From the NCBI GenBank assembly GCA_016782835.1, contig JADHXS010000009.1, positions 1 to 34,187 on the forward strand: a DNA stretch of 34,187 nucleotides. The letters are read 5' to 3'. Below, one piece after another: positions 1-6,838 of the stretch. The notes below the pieces were generated by a model, which was not told where the DNA came from, did not search any database, and saw nothing but the letters and a program-made list of their open reading frames with translations. Position numbers and translations under genes: made by a program. The stretch comes from Phycisphaerae bacterium (GTDB lineage Bacteria; Planctomycetota; Phycisphaerae; Sedimentisphaerales; Anaerohalosphaeraceae). Position 1 is the first letter of the stretch. Each line of letters starts with the position of its first letter.

Positions 1-1
1 G

Positions 2-175
2 ATCAAACGAAACTTCGGCGATACGATCAGAGCACGCACCTATTGGTCGCAGTGCCGCGAAATGATGCTGCTCGTAATCACACACAACATCGCTATCATC
101 CTACTTGTCAAAGAGCTTTTCTACAGAGCAGGTCAGACATGCTCTGTAGAAAAGGTAATCCCGAAGGGATGGTAG
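2..175 (+). pseudogene. 3' stump of a DDE transposase (IS4/IS5-like), cut by the window edge
   Basis: Frame 2 is open from the window edge to a TAG at 173-175 and encodes about 57 residues. It begins IKRNFGDTIRART and continues with a hydrophobic THNIAIILLVKEL segment. This resembles the C-terminal end of IS4/IS5-type DDE transposases (FGD-x-R-xx-T followed by E-x-x-x-x-x-x-HN-I), where the catalytic Glu lies further upstream. The last codons run into a hairpin and then into a REP-like repeat (from 155), so the natural C-terminus may have been replaced. The family call is by eye. It is not known whether the gene is intact outside the window. Confidence 0.6.
116..154. repeat. 15-bp perfect inverted repeat (hairpin) at the transposase 3' end
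   Basis: CTTTTCTACAGAGCA (116-130) and its exact reverse complement (140-154) are separated by 9 nt, forming a strong stem-loop. The left arm plus loop, with one extra 5' base, is repeated in direct orientation at 254-278. It may be an insertion-sequence end or a transposition scar. Confidence 0.7.
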
Positions 176-246
176 TATAGTAGCCGGGGGTGTAAACCCC
201 CGGAAAAGAGGAATTCTCCATTCTTCAAGCCCCGAAGGGGCGACAC
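155..246 (+). repeat. REP-like element, family 1, copy 1 (three ordered palindromes)
   Basis: Three palindromes occur in fixed order: ATCCCgaaGGGAT (158-170), CCGGGGGTgtaaACCCCCGG (184-203) and GCCCCgaaGGGGC (229-241). The same order and near-identical spacers recur at 20665-20762 (same strand) and, on the opposite strand with a different middle palindrome, at 9811-9890. Elements of this build resemble REP sequences mobilised by RAYT-type (IS200-like) transposases. No such transposase is visible in this window. Confidence 0.8.
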
Positions 247-253
247 AAGTTAG

Positions 254-278
254 GCTTTTCTACAGAGCAGGTCAGACA
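254..278. repeat. 25-bp direct repeat of 115-139
   Basis: GCTTTTCTACAGAGCAGGTC and the next five bases are identical to 115-139. The two copies bracket the REP-like element at 155-246. This could be a duplication made during insertion or the duplicated end of the neighbouring IS. Confidence 0.75.
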
Positions 279-966
279 CCTTTTTTGGAAATCAACTCAA
301 TTTCTGCCCTGAGAAATGCCGTAAAAACTTCGTCAAAATTTAGTTTATGTTTGACATTTATCTAACTTCTGATATAATACACAAAATTGAATACTAAAAA
401 TATAAAATAAATTCGTGTTAATTCGCGTGCATTCGCGGTTAAAAAGTAAAGATGAGTGCGAAACCCCATCGCCCGGTTAATAAACCAGCCATCCGGAGGA
501 ATTCCACATTCTGAGTTCCGAGTTCTGAGTTCTTGAATTCTTAAAGTCGAAGGGGCCATGCCCCGAAGGCTTTTTATGACAAACGAACCCATTTTGAATT
601 TCAGCAAAATCACGCTAAGTGATTTTTCCACAACTGCTTACTGATAACTGCCGACTGCTGACTGACCAAAAAACGAACCCAAACGAACCCAATCCCGCAC
701 CGTCATTCCGACCGAAGCGGAGGAATCTATTGAAACAGCCATCCGGACCAAGTCTATATTTTTGATATTTTATATTCAATATTTGGCCCCTTTTCGCCCA
801 AAATGCCCCATAATACGGCTGATATTTGTATTTTTTTGCGATTTGTCCGATAAAAATCTAAAGAAATCTGAATCTACCGACCGATACTAAACAGTGTATA
901 TTAGTAGTGATAATCCATATTATTAACTAAATATGAAGCACTCCTCAGGAGCTAAAAGGTGGAAAA
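279..966. other. Gene-free stretch upstream of the ParA gene
   Basis: No credible coding region is seen; the ORF track entry on the minus strand here has no family-like sequence. The stretch is A+T-rich and holds low-complexity or dispersed-type text: an AATTCGTG/AATTCGCGTG/CATTCGCGG run (411-440), a CTGAGTTCCGAGTTCTGAGTTC run (511-532), an ACTGnnnACTG-type run (631-665) and a CGTCATTCCGACCGAAGCGG segment (701-720) of a kind often dispersed in bacterial genomes. No clear promoter was found. Confidence 0.6.
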
Positions 967-2160
967 ATGAGAACGATTGCGATTATTAACCAAAAAGGCG
1001 GCTGCGGCAAGACAACCGTCTCCATCAACCTGGCGGCTGCCCTGGCCGCAAAAGGCTATCGGACGTTGCTGGTGGATATGGACCCGCAAACCCATTGTGC
1101 CGTCGGGCTTGCGGTCCCTGAAGAACAAATCGAGCAGAGTATTTATGATGTGTTGATCGGCACCGGCCGCGGTGAACCGATGCGCATCAATGAGATTCTC
1201 TGGCAAATCTGCGAACGATTTGAGTTGGCGCCTTCCAGTATCGATCTGGCGGCATTCGAACAGCAGATGACCGGTATTGTAAACCGCGAAAACTGCCTGC
1301 AAAAAGTGCTTAACAGTATTAAAGACGACTACGACTATGTCATTATCGACTGCCCGCCTTCGGTCGGTCTGCTGACATTCAATGCCCTGCGCGCCGCCAG
1401 CGATGTCGTTGTGCCGGTGGAAATGGGATATTTCTCCCTGCACGGACTCAGCAAACAGTTGGAAACACTGAGTATTCTGTGCAAACAGTGCGAACAGAAA
1501 ATTAATGTCATGGTGCTGGCCAGCATGTATGATATTCGAACCAAGATGGGGCGGGAGATTCTGGCCGAGCTTAAAAAGCATTTCTCCGAAAAAATGTTCA
1601 AAACTATCGTCAATTTCAATACCAAGCTCAAAGAGGCCGCCAGTCTTGGTCAGCCGATCAGCGAATACGATCCCGCCAGCAAAGGCTATAAGGACTTTTT
1701 GACACTGGCCGACGAATTGATCGGTACCAATACATTGGCACACCGAGCGGATTTGGTGAATTCACTGCAGGCCAAGCTGAACATTATCAGCGCCAGTGCA
1801 GAGGAATTGTTAGCGAAAGCCGAATCCAAGACGAAAGCGGAGGATAAACCGCCGGTAACGCTGGACGAAAAACTGGCTGATTTCTACGGCGTCAAGCAGC
1901 TCGACGGCCATATTATCTTCAGTACACTGTACCCGCGTGCTTCGGTGGTTCAGGTGGCCGGCGACTTTAATGGCTGGAATCCCGAAGAAGCCGCCTTTGA
2001 AAAGGTGGACGATTCCGGCAAATGGATGCTGAAATTACCGCTTGAGCCGGGAACGTACCGCTATCGTCTGGTGGTGGACGGCCAATGGCAGCAGGACCCG
2101 TATAATCGCATGACGGAAATAAATCCGTACGGCGAGATGAATTCCGTCCTGCAGGTTTAG
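967..2160 (+). CDS. ParA/Soj-type ATPase fused to a C-terminal CBM48/AMPK1 glycogen-binding-like domain
   Basis: The N-terminal ~240 residues form a ParA/MinD-type ATPase. A deviant Walker A (KGGCGKTT, signature Lys10 and Lys15) is followed by LLVDMDPQ (A') and YVIIDCPPS (Walker B). Such ATPases dimerise on ATP and partition DNA or position cell components. A Lys/Glu/Ala-rich linker (about 265-305) leads to residues ~310-397, which include VQVAGDFNGWNP and PGTYRYRLVVDG. This is the beta-sandwich signature of CBM48/AMPK glycogen-binding domains. Normal ParA proteins end near residue 260, so the last 130 residues are extra. No parB lies next to it. The start has AAGGTGG just upstream, and a terminator follows at 2200. 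The ATPase call is firm and the sugar-binding role is inferred. Confidence 0.92.
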   Translation: MRTIAIINQKGGCGKTTVSINLAAALAAKGYRTLLVDMDPQTHCAVGLAVPEEQIEQSIYDVLIGTGRGEPMRINEILWQICERFELAPSSIDLAAFEQQMTGIVNRENCLQKVLNSIKDDYDYVIIDCPPSVGLLTFNALRAASDVVVPVEMGYFSLHGLSKQLETLSILCKQCEQKINVMVLASMYDIRTKMGREILAELKKHFSEKMFKTIVNFNTKLKEAASLGQPISEYDPASKGYKDFLTLADELIGTNTLAHRADLVNSLQAKLNIISASAEELLAKAESKTKAEDKPPVTLDEKLADFYGVKQLDGHIIFSTLYPRASVVQVAGDFNGWNPEEAAFEKVDDSGKWMLKLPLEPGTYRYRLVVDGQWQQDPYNRMTEINPYGEMNSVLQV

Positions 2161-2199
2161 AGCATCTTAATCATATCAGCTTGAGTGGGATGAGGAGAA

Positions 2200-2226
2200 C
2201 GCCGGGTTTTAACTCCCGGCGTTTTT
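2200..2226 (+). terminator. Intrinsic terminator after the ParA-fusion gene
   Basis: CGCCGGG (2200-2206) pairs with CCCGGCG (2215-2221) over an 8-nt loop, followed by TTTTT. It lies between the converging ParA-fusion gene and purE and would mainly serve the plus strand. Confidence 0.8.
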
Positions 2227-2239
2227 ATGCGCCACTATT

Positions 2240-2746
2240 TCAGCTATTCAGTTCAGCGTCTTTTTGGAGGGCTTTTTCGGTCTGGGCTTTACGGAAATCG
2301 GCGAGGGTTTTGGCCAGCGTTTTATCACTCAACGCCAGAATCTGCAATGCGAAGACGGCCGCGTTTTTGGCACCCGCTTTGCCAATCGCCATCGTGCCGA
2401 CCGGCATTCCGGGAGGCATCTGGACGGTGCTGAGCAATGCATCCAAACCGCCGGGGCCTTCTTTGGCCTGTATGGGGACACCAATAATCGGCAATTGGGA
2501 ATGAGCGGCCATCGCCCCGGCCAAGTGGGCGGCCATGCCCGCGGCGGCGATAATTATCTTAATCCCGTTATCGGCCGCGCCCGCTGCAAAGTCACAGGCC
2601 GCCTGCGGCGTACGATGGGCCGACAAAATCCGCACAACCGGATTGATCCCAAATTCTTTGAGCTGTTTAATACAGCTTTCCATCACGGGCAAATCGCTGT
2701 CGGAGCCCATTAAAACCGCTACGGATGACTGGATTTTCTTAGTCAT
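2240..2746 (-). CDS. purE: N5-carboxyaminoimidazole ribonucleotide mutase (class I PurE)
   Basis: This enzyme interconverts N5-CAIR and CAIR in the bacterial de novo purine route, in the cytoplasm. The 168-residue product has the expected family length and signatures: VAVLMGSDSDLPVM at the N-terminus, LSAHRTP with the catalytic His, AAGMAAHLAG, and PIIGVP...GGLDALLSTVQMPPGMPVGTMAIG in the second half. It stands alone: no purK or other pur gene is adjacent. It converges on the ParA-fusion gene, sharing the terminator region. The Shine-Dalgarno is weak (CAGGGAAAAT). Confidence 0.95.
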   Translation of the reverse strand: MTKKIQSSVAVLMGSDSDLPVMESCIKQLKEFGINPVVRILSAHRTPQAACDFAAGAADNGIKIIIAAAGMAAHLAGAMAAHSQLPIIGVPIQAKEGPGGLDALLSTVQMPPGMPVGTMAIGKAGAKNAAVFALQILALSDKTLAKTLADFRKAQTEKALQKDAELNS

Positions 2747-2884
2747 TGTATTTTCCCTGTTTAACGATATAATAGAATATGCATCGCCGAAGGCGAATTC
2801 TCAATTTTAATATTTACATTTTGATATTTAACTTAACAGTGTACCCGCTCCGTCGGGTGTTTTCAAGTTTGGAGATATAATAAA

Positions 2885-3757
2885 ATGAACATACGAAAAC
2901 CAGCCGTTGCAGGCCAATTTTACGGAGGAACCCGGGCCGAATGCCTGGCGGAAATCGAAGAATGCATGCCCCCCCGGCCCATACAGGGCGAACTGCCTGA
3001 CCCCATCGTCGCCGCAGTCGTGCCCCATGCGGGCTGGATGTTCAGCGGAAATCTGGCAGCGACCGCTTTCAAGGCAATCCAACAGGTCAACGGCGATGTG
3101 GATACATTTGTCATTTTCGGAGCCGCACACCGCTATTTTAATGGGGGGGCGGTCGTTTATGACAGCGGCCGTTGGGAAACCCCGCTGGGACAAATCGAAA
3201 TTAACGCCTCGTTAGCCGCCCAAATCATCGCCAAAGGCGCAGTCGCCGACCCCGACGCCCACCGCGGCGAACACAGTATCGAAGTCCAGGTCCCCTTCAT
3301 CCAATACCTGTTCCCGAATGCCAAAATCGTCCCTGTCATCGTGCCGGTTTCCGGATTTGACCATTCGTTCGGCACGCATATCGGTGAACTGATTCACGGC
3401 AAACAGGACCGGCATATTGTCTGCATCGCTTCGACCGACCTGACGCATTATGGCCCGCGCTACGGCTTTTGTCCGGAAGGCACGGGGCCGAAGGCTTTAA
3501 AATGGGCACGCGAAGTCAACGACATGGAATTTATCGATCTGGCGCTGCGAATGGAGGCCGACACACTGGTTGAAACAGCCATCGAAAAAGGCAATGCCTG
3601 CGGACCGGCCGCGGTCGCGACTGTTGTATCCGCGGCCAAGGCCATGGGGCGAATTTGCGGCGTCCTGCTGGGGCACACCACCAGCAGCGAGATTATGCTT
3701 CGTAAATTTAACGAACCCAGCGAAGAATCCGTCGGCTACACCGCCATTGTATTTTAA
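2885..3757 (+). CDS. MEMO-family protein (AmmeMemoRadiSam system protein B-like)
   Basis: The 290-residue product covers the whole MEMO family. It starts IRKPAVAGQFY, has VVPHAGWMFSG (His48), a central HSIEVQVPFIQYLFP, and ASTDLTHYG near residue 180. These are the conserved blocks of MEMO1/AMMECR-associated proteins, which share the fold and metal-site histidines of class III extradiol dioxygenases. In many bacteria and archaea MEMO is encoded with an AMMECR1-domain protein and a radical SAM protein (AmmeMemoRadiSam), whose substrate is unknown. Neither partner is within 6 kb here. GGAG at 2871-2874 is a good ribosome site. A short ACCCG/CGGGT hairpin precedes it. Confidence 0.92.
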   Translation: MNIRKPAVAGQFYGGTRAECLAEIEECMPPRPIQGELPDPIVAAVVPHAGWMFSGNLAATAFKAIQQVNGDVDTFVIFGAAHRYFNGGAVVYDSGRWETPLGQIEINASLAAQIIAKGAVADPDAHRGEHSIEVQVPFIQYLFPNAKIVPVIVPVSGFDHSFGTHIGELIHGKQDRHIVCIASTDLTHYGPRYGFCPEGTGPKALKWAREVNDMEFIDLALRMEADTLVETAIEKGNACGPAAVATVVSAAKAMGRICGVLLGHTTSSEIMLRKFNEPSEESVGYTAIVF

Positions 3758-3811
3758 GGCCTACCGATTATTGACGACCGACTACTGCCAACTGAAAACA
3801 CTGCCCGTACC

Positions 3812-4042
3812 TTACTCAGGGTAATCGCCGCCGCCAATCAAAAAACTGATATAATCGCGTTCAATCTTAAAAACCGGCGATGTAAGCGTCCCGGTTGTCC
3901 CGTCGCCCTGATAAAAACTATTAACGAGTCGGCTGCCTTCAAAACCCGACACCAACATTTGGTCGGGCAGTGTGCCCTTGGCCGGCCCTGAATCAAACGC
4001 CTGTCCGGTTACAGTTCGGTCATCGTAATCATTGCCTTCCTT
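3812..4042 (-). pseudogene. Relic of a GH32/levanase-type N-terminal beta-sandwich domain
   Basis: On the minus strand the frame between a TAG (4043-4045) and a TAA (3812-3814) encodes about 76 residues that are not in the ORF track because there is no start codon at the front. The text includes GPAKGTLPDQMLVSGFEG, TTGTLTSPVFKIERDYISFL and IGGG. I recognise this as the opening of the domain found in GH32 levanases and related planctomycete/Bacteroidetes secreted glycosidases (usual form: TGEAFG.GPAKGTLPGQMPVSGF). The domain normally continues past IGGG for hundreds of residues; here it stops. No signal peptide or catalytic residues remain, so it is a decayed fragment. It sits just downstream of the anti-sigma gene on the same strand. 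Confidence 0.75.
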
Positions 4043-4075
4043 CTATCACTTTATTCTTTATCCGGTTTCGCTAAA

Positions 4076-4654
4076 CTACCGGCTATTAAGGTCGGCGTCA
4101 AGGTCGTATTGACCTGCCGGGTTGGCAGGAATGCAATTACCAATGAAATTGACCGCCGATTGAGCATCATTAGCCAGTTTTCGCATTTCCGTTTGAATCG
4201 ATTGTTCCGGAATCCGCGCCAATAATGACATTCGGTTCTGAAATGTTGTTGAATTGCTGACAAACCAAGCCATCGGGTCGTCTTGCACTGTCGATCTAAT
4301 ATGCTGTAAATAATACAGACCTATCAGGGAAACCAAAACGATCGCTGCGGCTGCGGGAATTGCATATCGCATGCGAAAATATGTTTGCGGTTGAAAAACA
4401 GTGAAGTTGGTTTGTGTCGGCGTCGTCTCGGATAACCGCTGCCGAACGGCATCTCGAATCCTTTCTAATTGCTCATCCGATACGTCACAAGACGGCGATG
4501 CCCGCAGTTGACGTTCCAACTGTGTCATTCGGTGATAAAAGACGCGACAACGTGAACACTTCCGCAGGTGAGACACTAAAGACGGACGCTGAACGCTGCC
4601 GAAGGTATCTAAATCTTTTTCAATCGCCGATTGGTAGATACGACAAAACATCAT
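4076..4654 (-). CDS. Putative membrane-anchored anti-sigma factor with a zinc-finger (ZAS-like) motif
   Basis: The 192-residue product has His29-x3-Cys33-x2-Cys36 (SHLRKCSRC), the pattern of zinc-binding anti-sigma domains that hold ECF sigma factors inactive. A single membrane helix follows at about 97-116, then an extracytoplasmic tail of about 75 residues. Its ATG overlaps the sigma gene stop (ATGA, 4651-4654), so translation is probably coupled. This fits a cognate anti-sigma factor that senses an envelope signal. The tail shows no recognised sensor domain. The family is assigned from motif and context, not from overall similarity. Confidence 0.8.
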   Translation of the reverse strand: MMFCRIYQSAIEKDLDTFGSVQRPSLVSHLRKCSRCRVFYHRMTQLERQLRASPSCDVSDEQLERIRDAVRQRLSETTPTQTNFTVFQPQTYFRMRYAIPAAAAIVLVSLIGLYYLQHIRSTVQDDPMAWFVSNSTTFQNRMSLLARIPEQSIQTEMRKLANDAQSAVNFIGNCIPANPAGQYDLDADLNSR

Positions 4655-5247
4655 TCTGTCCTTTCAATAAAGACTTCACCGTTTAGATCATACCCGCACA
4701 CGGAAGCTGATTCAGGACTGACACAGATGCGTTTGGCAAGTCGATTTCGTGCCCGATGCAGATGCACCCGAACGCTGGTTTCTGTTTTCTTCATGATTTT
4801 CGCAATTTCATCTATGTCCATATCCTGCTTATAGCGCAGCCACAGAACAGTATGATCCTCGGGTTTCATGTCCCGGACAAGAGACCAAATCCCGTCACCG
4901 GTTGGCTCTGCTTTTGTTGACGTGTCGCTCATCTGCCGAATCGCTTCCTGCGAAAGCGGTATAGGACGTTTTTTGCGATAAGCGGACACGCACGTTCGAT
5001 ACGCAATGGTATAGAGCCAGCTTTTCAGGGAATAGTGATTATCAAAAGAGCCGATATTCCGGTAATACCGTAAAAATGTTTCCTGTACAATATCTTCAGC
5101 ATCCTGAAATACGGCTGTTCGACCCGCAACAAACTGAACCAGCGGGCGGCAATACCGCCGGACAATCTCATCAAAGGCAGCCCGGTCTCCCTCAGCCGCC
5201 AGTTGGGCTAATTCTTCATCCGTTATCGTGTCAAGTTTATAATCCAT
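4651..5247 (-). CDS. ECF-type RNA polymerase sigma factor
   Basis: The 198-residue product has the two-domain ECF layout. Region 2 (about 25-95) holds RAAFDEIVRRYCRPLVQF and the DAEDIVQETFLRYYRNI block used for core binding and -10 recognition. Region 4 (about 130-185) has DEIAKIMKKTETSVRVHLHRARNRL, a helix-turn-helix for -35 recognition. The C-terminal ~15 residues after RLAKRI are extra. The gene lies 42 nt after a secreted-protein gene and overlaps the anti-sigma gene by 4 nt. A -35/-10 pair of ECF style precedes the first gene of the unit (6310-6338), so autoregulation is likely. Confidence 0.93.
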   Translation of the reverse strand: MDYKLDTITDEELAQLAAEGDRAAFDEIVRRYCRPLVQFVAGRTAVFQDAEDIVQETFLRYYRNIGSFDNHYSLKSWLYTIAYRTCVSAYRKKRPIPLSQEAIRQMSDTSTKAEPTGDGIWSLVRDMKPEDHTVLWLRYKQDMDIDEIAKIMKKTETSVRVHLHRARNRLAKRICVSPESASVCGYDLNGEVFIERTE

Positions 5248-5289
5248 CCATCAACAAAAACAAATCCAGCTTGTATTCAAATCTTCTTT

Positions 5290-6225
5290 CTATTTTTCGT
5301 TAACAGCTTTTATATCGGCATGGGCCTTAATAATCTCATACAGTTCGGCGGAAGGATATATGAATGTGCAATCAAGCGCATTCTTGTCTCGCGAGAGGTC
5401 GATTGACTGGAGCAGTTTTCCAAATTGCGGATATTGTTGGTTCTGGAGCATGGCAAAAGCCAGGATTCCACGAACGACTTGTTCAATCTGCATCGCGGCA
5501 TCTTCGTTCTGCGCTTCCAGATGAATATCCACCTTCATATCGCCGGCTTTTTCAGCTACCAGTGCTGCCAACAGCCGGGAGTTTTTCAGAGTGGCTGCAT
5601 GTTGATTGTTTTCGGCCAACTCCGATAATTCTTCCGCCGCTGCCAGAGCAATCGCATCGTCTCGCCCCTGGCAAAGGGAATAAAGCGTCGCGTCCTTTTG
5701 CTGAGCCAGTGATGGAACCTTGCCCGAAAGCACATCCAGCGTAGCAATAACCGATTCTTCCGTTTGTGCAATGACAATCAAATCATCGGCCGCGAATACG
5801 CCGTACTGGTCTTTCTGACGCTTTTCATCCATCCAGTGATGAAGCGTCTTACCGTTATATTCACTTTTGGAGTAGGCCTCATTCAGTACTAAAAGAGTCA
5901 GCAGCTTTTCCTTATTGTAGTTGCCATAGAACAGCGCCGAGGCATTCTCCTCGCCCGCTGAAGCACCGTACAGCGTAACCGCATGAAGATCCTCTGTCAG
6001 GTCGCTGCCCAGAAGCTGCGCCATCGCATCGATTTTCTCCTGATGCTGTGTTTGAATGTCATTCTGAATCAACTTTCCGATTTCGCTGCTCCGTAAAGCA
6101 TCTAAATCGACGTGCAACAACCATTTGGCATCACCCCGAACATGCTCTTTTTGTAAGGAACCGCCCGGAGCCACACTCGAGATCATCAGCGTTGTCAAAT
6201 ACACAAAAAAAAGAGCCTTTTTCAT
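5290..6225 (-). CDS. Secreted protein of unknown function, first gene of the ECF sigma unit
   Basis: The ORF track starts at 6267, but an internal ATG at 6225 is preceded by GGAAAGGAAAAG and opens a clear signal peptide (MKKALFFVYLTTLMISS). I therefore use that start, giving 311 residues. The mature protein is soluble-looking, alpha/beta, rich in Ala, Leu and Glu, with no cysteine-rich or catalytic motif that I can name. It begins HVRGDAKWLLHVDLDALR and resembles uncharacterised exported planctomycete proteins found near sigma/anti-sigma pairs (recollection, not a search). Being upstream of and co-directional with sigma and anti-sigma, it is probably the cell-surface output or sensor partner of that regulon. 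Confidence 0.8.
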   Translation of the reverse strand: MKKALFFVYLTTLMISSVAPGGSLQKEHVRGDAKWLLHVDLDALRSSEIGKLIQNDIQTQHQEKIDAMAQLLGSDLTEDLHAVTLYGASAGEENASALFYGNYNKEKLLTLLVLNEAYSKSEYNGKTLHHWMDEKRQKDQYGVFAADDLIVIAQTEESVIATLDVLSGKVPSLAQQKDATLYSLCQGRDDAIALAAAEELSELAENNQHAATLKNSRLLAALVAEKAGDMKVDIHLEAQNEDAAMQIEQVVRGILAFAMLQNQQYPQFGKLLQSIDLSRDKNALDCTFIYPSAELYEIIKAHADIKAVNEK

Positions 6226-6282
6226 CGTCTTTTCCTTTCCATGAGAAATAAACTGATTTTGAGTCATTTTAAGTTACGAAGT

Positions 6283-6292
6283 GCTGTACAGC
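6283..6292. promoter_or_regulatory. Perfect 10-bp palindrome GCTGTACAGC
   Basis: The palindrome lies between the candidate ECF promoter and the first gene of the sigma unit, overlapping one copy of the TACAGCA/GTAACTT repeat. It could be an operator; nothing else supports this. Confidence 0.3.
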
Positions 6293-6309
6293 AATCTTTT
6301 ACCGTCCCT

Positions 6310-6338
6310 TATACGCACAACCGGCCCGAAAAGTTACA
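6310..6338 (-). promoter_or_regulatory. Candidate ECF-sigma promoter for the 6225-4076 unit
   Basis: On the minus strand TGTAAC (6338-6333), followed by TT, is separated by exactly 17 nt from CGTATA (6315-6310). An AAC-bearing -35 and a CGT-type -10 are typical of ECF sigma promoters. The predicted start lies about 75-80 nt upstream of the secreted-protein ATG. A related TACAGCA-N4-GTAACTT block lies 60 bp downstream (6288-6271). Confidence 0.5.
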
Positions 6339-6380
6339 GGAGATGCTGTAGGATTTTACATTTGAATGCATAAAAATAAA

Positions 6381-6403
6381 GCCGACCGGAAAAACCGATC
6401 GGC
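6381..6403. terminator. Bidirectional terminator-like hairpin
   Basis: GCCGACCGG-AAAAA-CCGATCGGC forms a 9-bp stem with one mismatch. T-rich tails follow in both directions (TCATTTT on plus; TTTATTTTTAT on minus). It lies upstream of the sigma unit's candidate promoter and would insulate it from minus-strand transcripts such as the micro-ORF unit at 6504-6865. Confidence 0.6.
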
Positions 6404-6430
6404 TCATTTTCCCTGTTAAAGGAGGAGGAG

Positions 6431-6493
6431 GTGGGAAGTTTGTTATTATTTCAATTTTATAAGAGCGTTTTTTTTATTTTCTTTTTAATTTAG
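6431..6493 (+). CDS. Possible 20-residue hydrophobic peptide with a very strong ribosome site
   Basis: GGAGGAGGAG (6421-6430) sits immediately before a GTG at 6431. The GTG opens 20 codons rich in Leu, Phe and Ile, with one Lys near the middle, ending in TAG (6491-6493). The product would be a single short membrane segment. The strength of the Shine-Dalgarno is the only evidence. No promoter is visible after the terminator at 6381-6403. It may be chance in purine- and T-rich sequence. Confidence 0.25.
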   Translation: MGSLLLFQFYKSVFFIFFLI

Positions 6494-6503
6494 GGACCTT
6501 TGT

Positions 6504-6590
6504 TTATCGCCCCGGCGGACCGCGTTCTTTCGCATTCCAGCACAGCTGGTAATAATGAATAAGTCCGTCTTCTTTGAACCTCGGCGGCAT
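6504..6590 (-). CDS. Micro-ORF of 28 residues ending in an RGPPGR motif
   Basis: ATG at 6590 opens 28 codons (MPPRFKEDG...AKERGPPGR) to TAA at 6504. GGAA lies about 10 nt upstream. Like the next micro-ORF on the same strand (6681-6788) it ends in or near an Arg-Gly-Pro-Pro motif; both also lack similarity to anything I know. It lies downstream of that unit's terminator. Coding status is uncertain. Confidence 0.3.
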   Translation of the reverse strand: MPPRFKEDGLIHYYQLCWNAKERGPPGR

Positions 6591-6680
6591 AAACTATAAT
6601 TCCGTAAATCAGGACATTGCTTGCCTTTTCGCCTTTCCGTATAAATCATACATAATAAATTCGACCTCGGCAGATTCAGT

Positions 6681-6788
6681 TCAGAAAAAAGGCTCATCTT
6701 TTTGATGAGCCGGCGGACCTCTGCCATTCAACGCAAACACCGGTGGATTTTTGAAACCCTTCTTATTGTGGACACGGAAAGTTGGCAT
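6681..6788 (-). CDS. Micro-ORF of 35 residues with its own promoter and terminator
   Basis: ATG at 6788 follows GAAAGGACGAAAAA, a good ribosome site, and opens 35 codons: basic at the start (MPTFRVHNKKGFKNPP), then NGRGPPAHQKDEPFF and TGA. The end of the ORF is encoded by the terminator hairpin at 6684-6711. A TTGACG-15-TATAAT promoter lies 50 nt upstream. This forms a complete small transcription unit of about 150 nt, which could equally be a small RNA. The product is not recognised. Confidence 0.45.
   Translation of the reverse strand: MPTFRVHNKKGFKNPPVFALNGRGPPAHQKDEPFF
6684..6711 (-). terminator. Strong intrinsic terminator of the micro-ORF unit
   Basis: On the minus strand GGCTCATC-AAAAA-GATGAGCC is a perfect 8-bp stem followed by six T residues. 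It overlaps the last codons of the 35-residue ORF. Confidence 0.85.
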
Positions 6789-6838
6789 TTTTTCGTCCTT
6801 TCAATTTCGGATGATTTCATATGTTTCAAATATGTTGG

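Noticed and set aside
362-631. 89-residue minus-strand ORF in the gene-free stretch
   Set aside because: No ribosome site and low-complexity or repeat-derived sequence.
952-1743. 263-residue minus-strand ORF
   Set aside because: It lies antisense to the ParA ATPase, whose motifs are complete; the minus frame has no family-like sequence.
6485-6727. 80-residue minus-strand ORF
   Set aside because: It crosses the strong terminator at 6684-6711, has no ribosome site, and is out of frame with the better supported micro-ORFs.
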